Source: M3007 sp964484205 (GTDB taxonomy: Bacteria > Bacteroidota > Bacteroidia > Chitinophagales > Saprospiraceae). Taken from it: a stretch of 64,000 nucleotides of DNA. Where the stretch lies: contig CAZAEZ010000011.1 of the NCBI GenBank assembly GCA_964484205.1, forward strand, positions 1 through 64,000, written 5' to 3'. This document shows, one piece after another, positions 17,344 through 25,385 of this stretch. The notes under the pieces were generated by a model, which saw only the letters and a list, made by a program, of their open reading frames with translations, did not search any database and was not told the origin of the DNA. How positions within the stretch are numbered: position 1 is the stretch's first letter; every line of letters starts with the position of its first letter. A program made the position numbers and the translations under genes.

Positions 17344-17451
17344 TTAAACATCCAATTCAACACGCGGTTCCCGGTTTCGCCTGCCGGCAAACATAGCCCA
17401 CAAGCCAAGGGCAGGTCCCAGGGCAAAATAGATATGACGCGGGGCGTTCAT
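17344..17451 (-). CDS. 35-aa hydrophobic peptide coupled to the SDR gene
   Basis: The ATG overlaps the TGA stop of the SDR gene (ATGA). The frame runs 35 codons to TAA at 17344. The product begins MNAPRHIYFALGPALGLW and ends in a charged tail (RRNREPRVELDV), giving one short membrane-spanning segment with positive charges after it. The exact start-stop overlap, normal in this genome for coupled genes, is the main support. It resembles no named family, and chance cannot be excluded for an ORF this short. Confidence 0.45.
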   Translation of the reverse strand: MNAPRHIYFALGPALGLWAMFAGRRNREPRVELDV

Positions 17452-18221
17452 TCCGGCGTCACATAAGCCGCCGTAATGCCCCCGTCCACCAGAAACTCCG
17501 TGCCGGTCACGTACGACGATTCGTCGGAGGCGAGGTACAGTGCCGCTTGCGCCATTTCTTTAGCTTCGCCAAAACGGCCCATGGGGATATGCACCAACCG
17601 GCGTTGTTTTTTGGCCTCGGTGTCGAGGAATTTCATCAGCAACTCGGTGCGGAGAGGACCGGGGCAGAGCGCGTTCACCCGGATGTTTTCACGGGCGTGA
17701 ATGATGGCCAACTCCCGGCTTAGGGCCAGCACCGCGCCTTTGCTGGCGGTGTAGGCCAGTTGGGGCGTGGCAGCGCCCAGGTGCGCCACAAACGACGCCG
17801 TGTTGATGATGGAACCGCCGCCGGCACGCCGGATGGCCGGGATGCCGTACTTGCAACCAAAAAAAACGCCTTTCACGTTGATGTTCATGGTCAGGTCCCA
17901 GATGGCTTCTTCCGTTGAAACGGCGTCGCCGTCGTCGTTGTGCATAATGCCGGCATTGTTGAACAGGATGTGCAGGGCGCCATACGTTTTTTCGGCAACG
18001 TCGATCATGTTGGCGCAGGCTTCGGCTTTCGATACGTCGGCGTGCACGTAGCAAGCATCGCCGCCCTGCTTGCGGATGTGGTCGACGGTTTCATTTCCGC
18101 GGGTATCGGCTACATCGACGACGACGACGCGGGCGCCCTCGCGGGCGAAAAGGATGGCTGTTTCCCGGCCGATGCCGCTGCTGCCCCCGGTGATTAGGGC
18201 GGATTTGTTTTTTAAACGCAT
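17448..18221 (-). CDS. SDR family oxidoreductase
   Basis: A classical short-chain dehydrogenase, 257 aa. The nucleotide-binding motif is TGGSSGIG (about 11-18), with Asp40 suggesting NAD preference. NNAGIM follows near residue 90. The catalytic Tyr and Lys are in YTASKG, with the upstream Ser in the NTASF region, and PGPLRTE and VDGGITAAY are at the C-terminus. The substrate is unknown. It sits downstream of a GS-like ligase and an amine permease gene on the same strand, so oxidation of an amine- or alcohol-derived intermediate is plausible. A 35-aa ORF overlaps its stop. Confidence 0.93.
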   Translation of the reverse strand: MRLKNKSALITGGSSGIGRETAILFAREGARVVVVDVADTRGNETVDHIRKQGGDACYVHADVSKAEACANMIDVAEKTYGALHILFNNAGIMHNDDGDAVSTEEAIWDLTMNINVKGVFFGCKYGIPAIRRAGGGSIINTASFVAHLGAATPQLAYTASKGAVLALSRELAIIHARENIRVNALCPGPLRTELLMKFLDTEAKKQRRLVHIPMGRFGEAKEMAQAALYLASDESSYVTGTEFLVDGGITAAYVTPE

Positions 18222-18252
18222 TGAATTGGGTTTGTTTTATGTGTTGAGTTTT

Positions 18253-18273
18253 ACGCCGACTACCAGTCGGCGT
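18253..18273. terminator. hairpin with GACT-ACC-AGTC apex
   Basis: A 9-bp perfect stem ACGCCGACT / AGTCGGCGT closes the triloop ACC. It lies between the GS-like gene, whose stop codon starts at its last base (18273), and the SDR gene. There is no T-run, so it may be a processing or attenuation hairpin rather than a full terminator. It belongs to the constant-apex hairpin family. Confidence 0.6.
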
Positions 18274-19643
18274 TACATCCGTTCAAAATATCGCCGGCGT
18301 TCCCAGTCGGTCACCGCCAGCTTGTACGCTTCGTTTTCTTTTTTGAAAAAATGCGCGTAGTGTTCCACCACATTTTTGCCGAAGGCATTTTTACAAAAAT
18401 CGCTCGATTCGAAAGGCCCAATGGCTTCCTCCAGGCTGTAGGGTACCCGCGGCAAGTGTTTGGCGGCGTAAATATCGCCCACAAAACATTCCGGCGGCTC
18501 AATCTTGTTTTTTACCCCGTCGAGGCCCGAAGCCAGCGCCGCGGCAAAAGCGAGGTACGGGTTGCAGTCGGCGCCGGGAATGCGGCATTCGATGCGCAGG
18601 CTTTCGCCCTTCCCGACCACCCGGAAGCCGGCAGTTCGGTTGTCGTAGCTCCAGGCCAGCCGGGTGGGCGCCCAGGAGGCGTCGGCATAGCGCTTGTACG
18701 AGTTGACCGTGGGGGCGTAAAACGGCATCACATCCGGCACATGGGCGATCCAACCGCCCAAAAACCAGCGGAAAATATCGGAGCCCGACACCGGCCCGAC
18801 CGCCTTTTCCCCGGCAAAAACATTTTTCCCGTCTTGCCACAAACTCAGGTGGATGTGGCAGCTGGAGCCCGCCCGGTCGCTGGCAAATTTGGCCATGAAG
18901 GTCACCGAAATGTCCATCGAGTCGGCCAGCTCCTTGAGGCATTGTTTGTAAAGTACATGCCGGTCGGCCATGTCGAGGGTTCCAGCGTAGCGCACGTTGA
19001 GCTCGTGCTGGCCCAGGCCCCATTCGCCCTTCGAATTTTCGACCGGAATGCCGGAATTGCGCAGGTGCCGGCGGGCGGCTGCCGTGAAAAATTCCGTGCG
19101 GGTGCCCTGCAGGATGTGGTAATCCTCCAGGTACCAACCCACCGGCTGCAGGTCGTGGTAGTGCCGTTCGAAGGCTTCGCGGTAGCTGTTTTCAAAAACA
19201 TAGTACTCCAGTTCGGAAGCCGCCATGCTGTTGAATCCCAGGGCGTTGACCTGTTCGATCTGGCGGCGCAGGATGGAGCGCGGCGCCTCGGCTACCGGGC
19301 TGTGTGTTTTGTCGTCGACGAGGTCGCAAAGCACCACGGCGGTTTTGTCCAGCCAGTCGGCTATGCGCAGGGTACTCAGGTCGGGTACGAGGTGAAAGTC
19401 GCCGTAGCCCAGTTCCCAGTTGGCAAACTTGTAGCCGGGTACGGGCTCCATTTCCATATCGGTGGTTAGCAGGTAATCGCAGCCGTGGGTGCCGGCTGTG
19501 GTGGCTTGTTCGGCGAAAAACCCGGCGTCGAAACGTTTGCCCATTAGCCGGCCGTAGTGGTCGGTGAAGGCGAGGATGACGGTTTCGATGGTTTCGTGCG
19601 CGATTTTTTCCTGTAGTTCCTGAAGCGTGAGTAAGCCTTTCAT
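18273..19643 (-). CDS. glutamine synthetase family ligase (gamma-glutamyl-amine synthetase-like)
   Basis: A 456-aa protein of the glutamine synthetase superfamily. ATP-grasp-like GS motifs are present: SELEYYVFE (metal Glu), GLGQHELNVRY, HIHLSLW and RTAGFRVVGKGESLRIECRIPGADCNPYLAFAA. The short N-terminal domain (FTDHYGRLMGKRFDAG) and overall size fit the PuuA/GlnA4 group, which joins glutamate to an amine (putrescine, ethanolamine or similar), rather than housekeeping glutamine synthetase. The neighbouring Eat-type permease and SDR support amine catabolism through gamma-glutamyl intermediates. No aldehyde dehydrogenase or gamma-glutamyl hydrolase lies next to it. Confidence 0.85.
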   Translation of the reverse strand: MKGLLTLQELQEKIAHETIETVILAFTDHYGRLMGKRFDAGFFAEQATTAGTHGCDYLLTTDMEMEPVPGYKFANWELGYGDFHLVPDLSTLRIADWLDKTAVVLCDLVDDKTHSPVAEAPRSILRRQIEQVNALGFNSMAASELEYYVFENSYREAFERHYHDLQPVGWYLEDYHILQGTRTEFFTAAARRHLRNSGIPVENSKGEWGLGQHELNVRYAGTLDMADRHVLYKQCLKELADSMDISVTFMAKFASDRAGSSCHIHLSLWQDGKNVFAGEKAVGPVSGSDIFRWFLGGWIAHVPDVMPFYAPTVNSYKRYADASWAPTRLAWSYDNRTAGFRVVGKGESLRIECRIPGADCNPYLAFAAALASGLDGVKNKIEPPECFVGDIYAAKHLPRVPYSLEEAIGPFESSDFCKNAFGKNVVEHYAHFFKKENEAYKLAVTDWERRRYFERM

Positions 19644-19707
19644 GGTGGTGGTTTTTGCGTTGAAGAATCATTCTCAGTCCTCGCATGCGTTGTCGATTCC
19701 TAATCTT

Positions 19708-19727
19708 AACCACGGAGACACGGAGGA
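19708..19727. repeat. CACGGAGR half-repeat
   Basis: AACCACGGAGACACGGAGGA is an unpaired copy of the octamer arms seen at 24550 and 27765. It lies in the 133-bp gap between the permease and the GS-like gene. Confidence 0.6.
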
Positions 19728-19776
19728 CATTTCAGATTTTCCGCTTCCGATACAGCCCCGCGAAGCATACATGCCC

Positions 19777-21102
19777 TCAATTTATTTTCTCATAAAAAAT
19801 CCAAAACCAAAGATACGCCACCCCCAGCAAGCCAAAATAGACCCCGGCCAGCAGGGGATTAGCGATCGCAATGGCAACAAATGCAACGCTTGCAATGACC
19901 AGCGCCACCACAGGCGTCAGCGGGTAAAGCGGCACCCGGAAAGGGCGTTCCAGCTCCGGTTCCTGGCGTCGCAGTCTGATCAGCGCCACCATCGAAACGA
20001 TGTACAACGTCAGAGCGCCAAAGCAGGCGATGGTGATGATCTCTCCGGTTTTCCCGGTGAGCAGGGCTACAATGCCGATACCCATATTGAGCAGCAGTGC
20101 GTTGGCCGGTGTTTTAAAACGCGCATGCACCCGGCCCAGCCCCCGGGGCGCATACCCCACGCGGCCAAATTCCATAGTTGCTCGTCCCGCTGCCAGGATG
20201 ATCCCGTGAAACGAAGCCACCAGGCCGAACAGCCCGATAAACGTGACCAGCTTGTACAGCAGGTGCGACTGCCCGATCGTATGCGCCAGCGCGAGGGGCA
20301 GGGGGGAGTCCGAAGCGCCGGCGCCGGCCTCCGGGTACACCACCGTTTCCCAACCGCCCACACCCACCGAAGCGGCAAAGGTGAGCACGCAAAGGGCCAC
20401 CAGCGTCAGGATAGCCGAGCCGAAACCGATCAGCACGTTGCGCTGCGGATTGACCGTTTCTTCCGCCACATTGGCTACACCCTCAATGGCCAGAAAAAAC
20501 CAGACGGCGAACGGCAGCGCGGCAAAAGCGCCGGCCCAGCCGTTGGGCAGGGCATTGTGTTCCAGGTTCCGCCATTCGAAGGCAGGCAAGGCCGCTCCGG
20601 CAAACAGCAGCAGGCCGATAACGGCCACTACCGTGATCACCAATTCGAATGATGCCGCTGCCTGCACGCCGTAAATATTCAACGCCGTGAACACCAGGTA
20701 GGCAAAAATGGCAATGCCCAGCACCGGCACCCCCGGTATGAAAATATTCAGGTAGGCCCCGATGGCGAAGGCAATGGCGGGCGGGGCAAAAATAAACTCG
20801 ATGTTCTGGGCCATGCCCCCGAGAAAGCCCCAGTCTTTGCCCAGTGCCCGCACGGCATAGTCGAACGCGCCGCCGGCTTTTGGGATCGCGCAGGCTAGTT
20901 CGGTATAGCTGAACGTAAAACAGAGATAGAGGATGATAATGAAGAAGGTGGCCACGGCCAGTCCGAGCGTGCCGCCTCTTTCCAGGCCCAGATTCCAGCC
21001 GAAGTACATGCCCGAAATGACGTAGCCCACGCCGAGTCCCCAGAGCATGAGCGGGCCGAGGGTTCGGTTGAGTTGGGGGGTGTTTTCCGTTGAGTTTGCC
21101 AT
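19777..21102 (-). CDS. APC family amine/amino-acid permease (ethanolamine permease-like)
   Basis: A 441-aa, 12-helix transporter of the APC superfamily. The first helix region GVGYVISGMYFGWNLGL closely matches Eat-type ethanolamine permeases. CAIPKAGGAFDYAVRALG and the IEGVANVAEETVNPQRN loop are further family marks. The ATG at 21102 is chosen over a TTG 39 nt upstream, because it directly precedes the usual short polar N-terminus. It is first in line before the GS-like ligase and SDR genes, and probably imports their amine substrate. A near-consensus -7 (TACTTTTA) lies at 21125-21132. Confidence 0.9.
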   Translation of the reverse strand: MANSTENTPQLNRTLGPLMLWGLGVGYVISGMYFGWNLGLERGGTLGLAVATFFIIILYLCFTFSYTELACAIPKAGGAFDYAVRALGKDWGFLGGMAQNIEFIFAPPAIAFAIGAYLNIFIPGVPVLGIAIFAYLVFTALNIYGVQAAASFELVITVVAVIGLLLFAGAALPAFEWRNLEHNALPNGWAGAFAALPFAVWFFLAIEGVANVAEETVNPQRNVLIGFGSAILTLVALCVLTFAASVGVGGWETVVYPEAGAGASDSPLPLALAHTIGQSHLLYKLVTFIGLFGLVASFHGIILAAGRATMEFGRVGYAPRGLGRVHARFKTPANALLLNMGIGIVALLTGKTGEIITIACFGALTLYIVSMVALIRLRRQEPELERPFRVPLYPLTPVVALVIASVAFVAIAIANPLLAGVYFGLLGVAYLWFWIFYEKIN

Positions 21103-21210
21103 AGGCCTATTGTTTTGATGCTGGCTAAAAGTAGCCTGCAATCCGGGATGTTTGGGTAAACCCCGGGCGGTTTTTTACCTTGCAACACATTTTGAAAACG
21201 CAGAAAAACG

Positions 21211-21732
21211 ATGCCCGACCTGAATTTTACACCTTTTCCAATGCTGTCGACCGAGCGGCTCGTGCTGCGGCAACCGGCTGCTTCCGACGTGCAGGATTTG
21301 TTTGCCATCCGTGCCGACGAACGGGTAAACCGCTACCTGCACCGGGCACCCACCACATCGACTGACGATGCCCGGGATTTTATTGAAAAAATAAACCGCG
21401 GTATCGCCCAAAATGAATCGCTGTACTGGATCGTGGAACTGGCCGGGAAACTGGCCGGTTCGATCTGCCTCTGGAGTTTCTCCCAAAACCCGTTCAAGGC
21501 GGAAGTGGGTTTTGAACTGCACCCCGACTACCAGGGCAAAGGCCTGATGCAGGAAGCGCTGACGGCTGTGCTGGACTTTGGGTTCAACAACCTGGGTTTG
21601 GAAACCATTGAAGGCTTTACGCATATCCGGAATGCGCCGTCGATCAAACTTTTGGAGAAAAACGGTTTTCAAAAAATGGAAACGCTGGAGGATGAGGAGG
21701 CCGTGATTTTTGTGCGCCACCGAAAAAATTAG
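21211..21732 (+). CDS. GNAT family N-acetyltransferase (RimJ/RimL type)
   Basis: A 173-aa acetyltransferase. It begins with LSTERLVLRQPAASDVQDLF, typical of the RimJ/RimL/ribosomal-protein Ser acetyltransferase group. The acetyl-CoA loop is GFELHPDYQGKGLMQEAL (R/QxxGxG/A form). NAPSIKLLEKNGFQKM closes the fold. The target is unknown. A TACCTTGC box lies 30 bp upstream, a shortened version of the -7 consensus. Confidence 0.9.
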   Translation: MPDLNFTPFPMLSTERLVLRQPAASDVQDLFAIRADERVNRYLHRAPTTSTDDARDFIEKINRGIAQNESLYWIVELAGKLAGSICLWSFSQNPFKAEVGFELHPDYQGKGLMQEALTAVLDFGFNNLGLETIEGFTHIRNAPSIKLLEKNGFQKMETLEDEEAVIFVRHRKN

Positions 21733-21795
21733 TCAAAACTTAAAATAACGCAGTGTGGTAAAAAGGGGAAATTGCCGCCGTGGTCTTGGCTTCAC

Positions 21796-21948
21796 CGGGA
21801 TGTCGTAGGGGCGACCCTCGCGGTCGCCCGGGAATACATGGTCGCCCGGGAATACATGGTCGCCCGGGAATACATGGTCGCCCGGAAATCCACAGGTCGC
21901 AACCGCAACACATTGGGCGACCGCGAGGGTCGCCCCTACAACATCCCG
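21796..21948. repeat. palindrome with GTAGGGGCGACC arms and 18-bp direct repeats
   Basis: 34-bp arms (21796-21829 and 21915-21948) pair with one mismatch. The region 21822-21893 holds three exact copies of an 18-bp unit beginning GGTCGCCCGGGAATACAT plus a fourth, diverged one. Arms of this kind (GTAGGGGCGACC) recur in intergenic DNA of many environmental bacteria. Because the unit is 18 bp there is no stop in some frames, but I do not read it as coding. Confidence 0.9.
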
Positions 21949-22047
21949 GGCAATTTTAGGATGGGCCGGGGTTATGCGGGACATACCTGATTGAGGTTTG
22001 GCGGCCCTAAAATTCCCAAGTTTTCAATCCAGTTTTAAAAAATCACC

Positions 22048-23922
22048 ATGGCAAAAATCGATACGCAATACGAACAGGTGAACGACCAGTTGACCCGAAT
22101 TATCCAAAAAGCGGCAGCCATGGAGCGGCAGTACCAGTACGAGCTTTCCCGTGTGCATCCCATTTACCAAAAAAGTGCGGCCAATTTATTGCACTATCTG
22201 GCCTTGCGTTCGTTCGATATCGATGCCTTGCAACTGCAATTGCGCGACCTCGGACTGCCGGGTTTCGTGACCTGCGAAGGCTACGTGATGCGGCACCTGA
22301 TCAACCTGGAAAATATCCTGAGCCGGTTGCAGGGCAATGGCGACGAACTCGCTCGCAAGGGATTCATTTCCAGAAAAAAGAGCGAGAAGCTGCTGCGCAA
22401 AAACACCCAACTGCTGTTTGGCTACAAATCCAAAAATCGCAACACCCGCATCATGGTCACCCTGCCGGATACGGCCGCCGGCGACCCCGGATTTGTCAAA
22501 CGCCTGCTTTCCCTGGGCATGAATTGCGCGCGGATCAACTGCGCCCACGACAATGCCGAAACCTGGGAAAAAATGATCGACAATGTAAAGTCGGCCAATG
22601 CCCAACTCCAAAAACGCTGCAAGATCACCATGGACCTGGGCGGCCCCAAATTGCGTACCGGCAGTATGCAGCCCGGCCCAAAAGTGGTGCACATCCGTCC
22701 CACCCGCGACGACCTGGGTCGCATGACGAAACCCGCACAAATCTGGGTTGCACCGCCCGATGTACCGCCACCGGCCAGTGCCGAAAGTGCCGTGCATATT
22801 CCGGTGGACGCGCTTTTTTTTCAAAAAATCAAACGCGGCAATACCATCTATTTTACGGATTCGCGGGATAAACGATGCTCCATCGTCATCGACCGGCTGG
22901 AGGGCAACGGCATGTGGGGGCTTTGCACCGATTCGGCGTACCTCGAAACCGGTACCGCGCTCGTGTTGCACAAGGAAAAACAGACGGGCGAAGCAGTCGA
23001 TCGTGTGGGCGAATTGCTGCCCAAAGAACAGTTTATCACGCTTTTCCAGGGCGATACCCTCCTCCTGCACAAAGACCCGCGGCCGGGCGAACCGGCCGTA
23101 CCCGATGCAGCGGGCAGGGTAGCAGTTCCCGCGCATATTTCCTGTACCCTTCCGGAAATTTTCGATGATGTGCAGCCTGGCGAGCCCATCTATTTCGACG
23201 ACGGCAAAATCGAAGGGGTGATCGCCGCCGTCAATGCCGACGAACTGACCGTCAAAATCCTGCATGCCCGCGACAATGGCAGCAAACTCAAGGCCGACAA
23301 AGGCATAAACCTGCCCGAGAGCGCTTTGCGCATCAGCGGCCTGACGGCCAAAGACCGGGAAGACCTGGCCTTCGTGGCGCACCGGGCCGACGCCATCAAC
23401 TACTCCTTCGTGAATACCGTACAGGATGTGGAGGCTTTGCAGGCTGTTTTGGACCAACAACAGGCCAGGCCCGGGATCATTTTAAAAATTGAAACCCAAC
23501 GCGGTTTTGCCAACCTGCCGGCCATCCTGCTGGCAGCCATGCGCAACTACCCGGTAGGCGTGATGATCGCCCGCGGCGACCTGGCCATCGAGACCGGCTG
23601 GAAAAATTTTGCCAGCATCCAGCAGGAAATCGTGCGCATTTGTGCAGCCGCCCACATCCCCAATGTATGGGCCACCCAGGTGCTCGAAAACCTGGCGAAA
23701 AAAGGCACCCCCTCGCGGGCCGAAATTACAGACGCTGCCCTGGCCGCCCAGGCCGAATGCGTGATGCTCAACAAGGGCTACTACATCCACAAGGCGGTGA
23801 AAATGCTCGACAAAATCCTGCGCCGCATGCAGCGCTTCCAACGCAAAACGGTCGCCATGCTGCCCCGGCTCGAACAGGCCGACGAACTGGTGCTGTCGCA
23901 CAAGGCGTTCGACGTGGCCTGA
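22048..23922 (+). CDS. pyruvate kinase with N-terminal extension and enlarged B domain
   Basis: A 624-aa pyruvate kinase (phosphoenolpyruvate + ADP to pyruvate + ATP). The first 130 residues are a helical extension absent from standard enzymes. The barrel starts near residue 132. Kept active-site residues are Arg162 and Asn164 (RINCAH), Asp196 and Arg203 (DLGGPKLRTG), Lys480 and Glu482 (ILKIETQ), Asp511 (ARGDLAIE) and the ATQ threonine. Leu197 and Lys201 replace Thr113 and Glu117 of the muscle enzyme, the pair found in K+-independent pyruvate kinases. The B domain (about 204-418) is twice the normal size and appears duplicated. The allosteric C domain is missing and the usual LSGETAKG is LNKGYYIH. 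Confidence 0.82.
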   Translation: MAKIDTQYEQVNDQLTRIIQKAAAMERQYQYELSRVHPIYQKSAANLLHYLALRSFDIDALQLQLRDLGLPGFVTCEGYVMRHLINLENILSRLQGNGDELARKGFISRKKSEKLLRKNTQLLFGYKSKNRNTRIMVTLPDTAAGDPGFVKRLLSLGMNCARINCAHDNAETWEKMIDNVKSANAQLQKRCKITMDLGGPKLRTGSMQPGPKVVHIRPTRDDLGRMTKPAQIWVAPPDVPPPASAESAVHIPVDALFFQKIKRGNTIYFTDSRDKRCSIVIDRLEGNGMWGLCTDSAYLETGTALVLHKEKQTGEAVDRVGELLPKEQFITLFQGDTLLLHKDPRPGEPAVPDAAGRVAVPAHISCTLPEIFDDVQPGEPIYFDDGKIEGVIAAVNADELTVKILHARDNGSKLKADKGINLPESALRISGLTAKDREDLAFVAHRADAINYSFVNTVQDVEALQAVLDQQQARPGIILKIETQRGFANLPAILLAAMRNYPVGVMIARGDLAIETGWKNFASIQQEIVRICAAAHIPNVWATQVLENLAKKGTPSRAEITDAALAAQAECVMLNKGYYIHKAVKMLDKILRRMQRFQRKTVAMLPRLEQADELVLSHKAFDVA

Positions 23923-23930
23923 TTTTTTTC

Positions 23931-24530
23931 TCAAAAAATGGTCAGTTGCTCCCCTTCAGGCAATTGCTGGAACGAGCGGCGGTGGTGGGGTGTCAGCCCG
24001 TGCTGCCGGATGGCTTCGCGGTGGGCCAGCGTGGGATAGCCCTTGTTGGATAGCCAGTCGTACTGCGGGAATTCCTGTGCCAGACGGTGCATTTGCTCGT
24101 CGCGGTGGGTTTTGGCAAGGACTGAGGCGGCGGCAATAGCGGCGTATTTGCCGTCGCCTTTCACGACGCACAGATGCGGTATGGCGGCATATTTTTGAAA
24201 ACGGTTGCCGTCGACGAGGATAAACTCCGGCTGTTGAGCCAGCGCATCCAGTGCGCGGTGCATGGCCAAAAACGATGCGCGCAGGATGTTGATCCGGTCG
24301 ATCTCCTCCGGGCCGGCACTGGCAACGGCCCAGGCGAGGGCTTCCTGCTCGATCACGACGCGCAGGGCATCGCGCTGTTTTTCGGTCATCTGTTTGGAGT
24401 CGTTCAGCGCGGGATGTTGAAAATCGGGGCGCAAAATCACCGCAGCGGCAAACACCGGTCCGGCCAGGCATCCGCGTCCGGCTTCGTCGCATCCGGCTTC
24501 GAGCCGGTCGGGTTGGTGGTAGGCTAGCAT
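23931..24530 (-). CDS. rnhB: ribonuclease HII
   Basis: RNase HII removes ribonucleotides from DNA and RNA primers. The 199-aa protein has the catalytic Asp15-Glu16 in GCDEAGRGCLAGPV, then DSKQMTEKQRD, the third acidic residue in LVDGNRF and the fourth in AAASVLAKTHRDE. PQYDWLSNKGYPT and HAxG-like HREAIRQHGLTPHHR complete the family pattern. It converges with the pyruvate kinase gene, only 8 bp apart. Confidence 0.96.
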   Translation of the reverse strand: MLAYHQPDRLEAGCDEAGRGCLAGPVFAAAVILRPDFQHPALNDSKQMTEKQRDALRVVIEQEALAWAVASAGPEEIDRINILRASFLAMHRALDALAQQPEFILVDGNRFQKYAAIPHLCVVKGDGKYAAIAAASVLAKTHRDEQMHRLAQEFPQYDWLSNKGYPTLAHREAIRQHGLTPHHRRSFQQLPEGEQLTIF

Positions 24531-24549
24531 GGTGTGTTTTTGTTTTTAT

Positions 24550-24677
24550 TCACCACGGAGACACGGAGTACACGGAGGTTTTCTTTTTCGAAAAAATATT
24601 CTCCGTGTACTCGTCCTACGACTCAAAGTCGTAGGACGAGTAGGGCTTCTCCGTGTACACCGTGCCTCCGTGGTGAA
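24550..24677. repeat. octamer-armed palindrome with nested GACT-CAA-AGTC hairpin
   Basis: The arms 24550-24577 and 24650-24677 (TTCACCACGGAG.CACGG.G type) pair over 28 bp with two mismatches. A perfect 16-bp hairpin (24608-24623 with 24627-24642, TACTCGTCCTACGACT) with the loop CAA is nested in the middle. The element occupies the divergent gap between rnhB and the phosphoribosyltransferase gene, so any promoter there must flank or overlap it. Confidence 0.92.
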
Positions 24678-24779
24678 AAACCAGGCAACGGATTTCACCC
24701 CAAAAGTAAGCAAGTCTTCGGGCAGCAAAGGCAATTCGACTACCTTTACGCCCATCAACAAATCAACAAATCAACAACA

Positions 24780-25340
24780 ATGGAAACCTATACCAGCCCG
24801 AGCGACCATGTGCAGCTGCACGATTTGTTATTTGTCGCCCTCTTCTCGGAAAAAGAAGTACAGGAACGGGTGCAGGAACTGGGCCAGACAATTACCCTGG
24901 CCTACCAGGACAAGCAGCCCCTGTTCATCAGCATTCTGAGCGGTGCATTTGTATTTGCTGCCGACTTGATGCGCGCTTTTGACGGCAATTGCGAAGTAGG
25001 CTTTGTTAAACTGGCGTCGTATTCCGGCACGGCCTCCACCGGCGAAGTAAAAACGGTGATGGGCCTGGAAAAAGAACTGCGTGGCCGGCATATCATTGTG
25101 GTGGAGGATATCGTCGACAGTGGCCGCACGCTGCATTATTTTCATGAATACCTGCAGGCGCAGGAGCCGGCTTCCATTTGTACCGTGGCATTTTTACGCA
25201 AGCCCGAAGCGGTTGTTTTTCCGGTTAAAGTCGACCATGTCGGGTTCGATATTGACGATCGTTTTGTGGTTGGATACGGACTGGATTACGAGGGCCTTGG
25301 GCGAAACCTGCCGGGCGTCTACCAACTGGCCGAACGGTAA
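24780..25340 (+). CDS. hypoxanthine phosphoribosyltransferase-like protein
   Basis: A 186-aa type I phosphoribosyltransferase that transfers ribose-5-phosphate from PRPP to a purine base for salvage. The PRPP motif is VVEDIVDSGRTL, the flexible loop KLASYSGTASTGE, and the early PLFISILSGAFVFAADL is typical of HPRT. The C-terminal FDIDDRFVVGYGLDYEGLGRNLPG matches the family's purine-binding end. The ATG at 24780 is preferred; the longer frame upstream runs through the palindrome. A TACCTTTA box lies about 35 bp upstream. Confidence 0.93.
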   Translation: METYTSPSDHVQLHDLLFVALFSEKEVQERVQELGQTITLAYQDKQPLFISILSGAFVFAADLMRAFDGNCEVGFVKLASYSGTASTGEVKTVMGLEKELRGRHIIVVEDIVDSGRTLHYFHEYLQAQEPASICTVAFLRKPEAVVFPVKVDHVGFDIDDRFVVGYGLDYEGLGRNLPGVYQLAER

Positions 25341-25385
25341 TTTTTTACTACATTTCGGTTTTGAAAACATATCTAACAGCATTGT

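Noticed and set aside
21822..21893. CRISPR-like array of 18-bp repeats
   Set aside because: The units are directly adjacent with no unique spacers and no cas genes are nearby; they derive from the palindrome arm.
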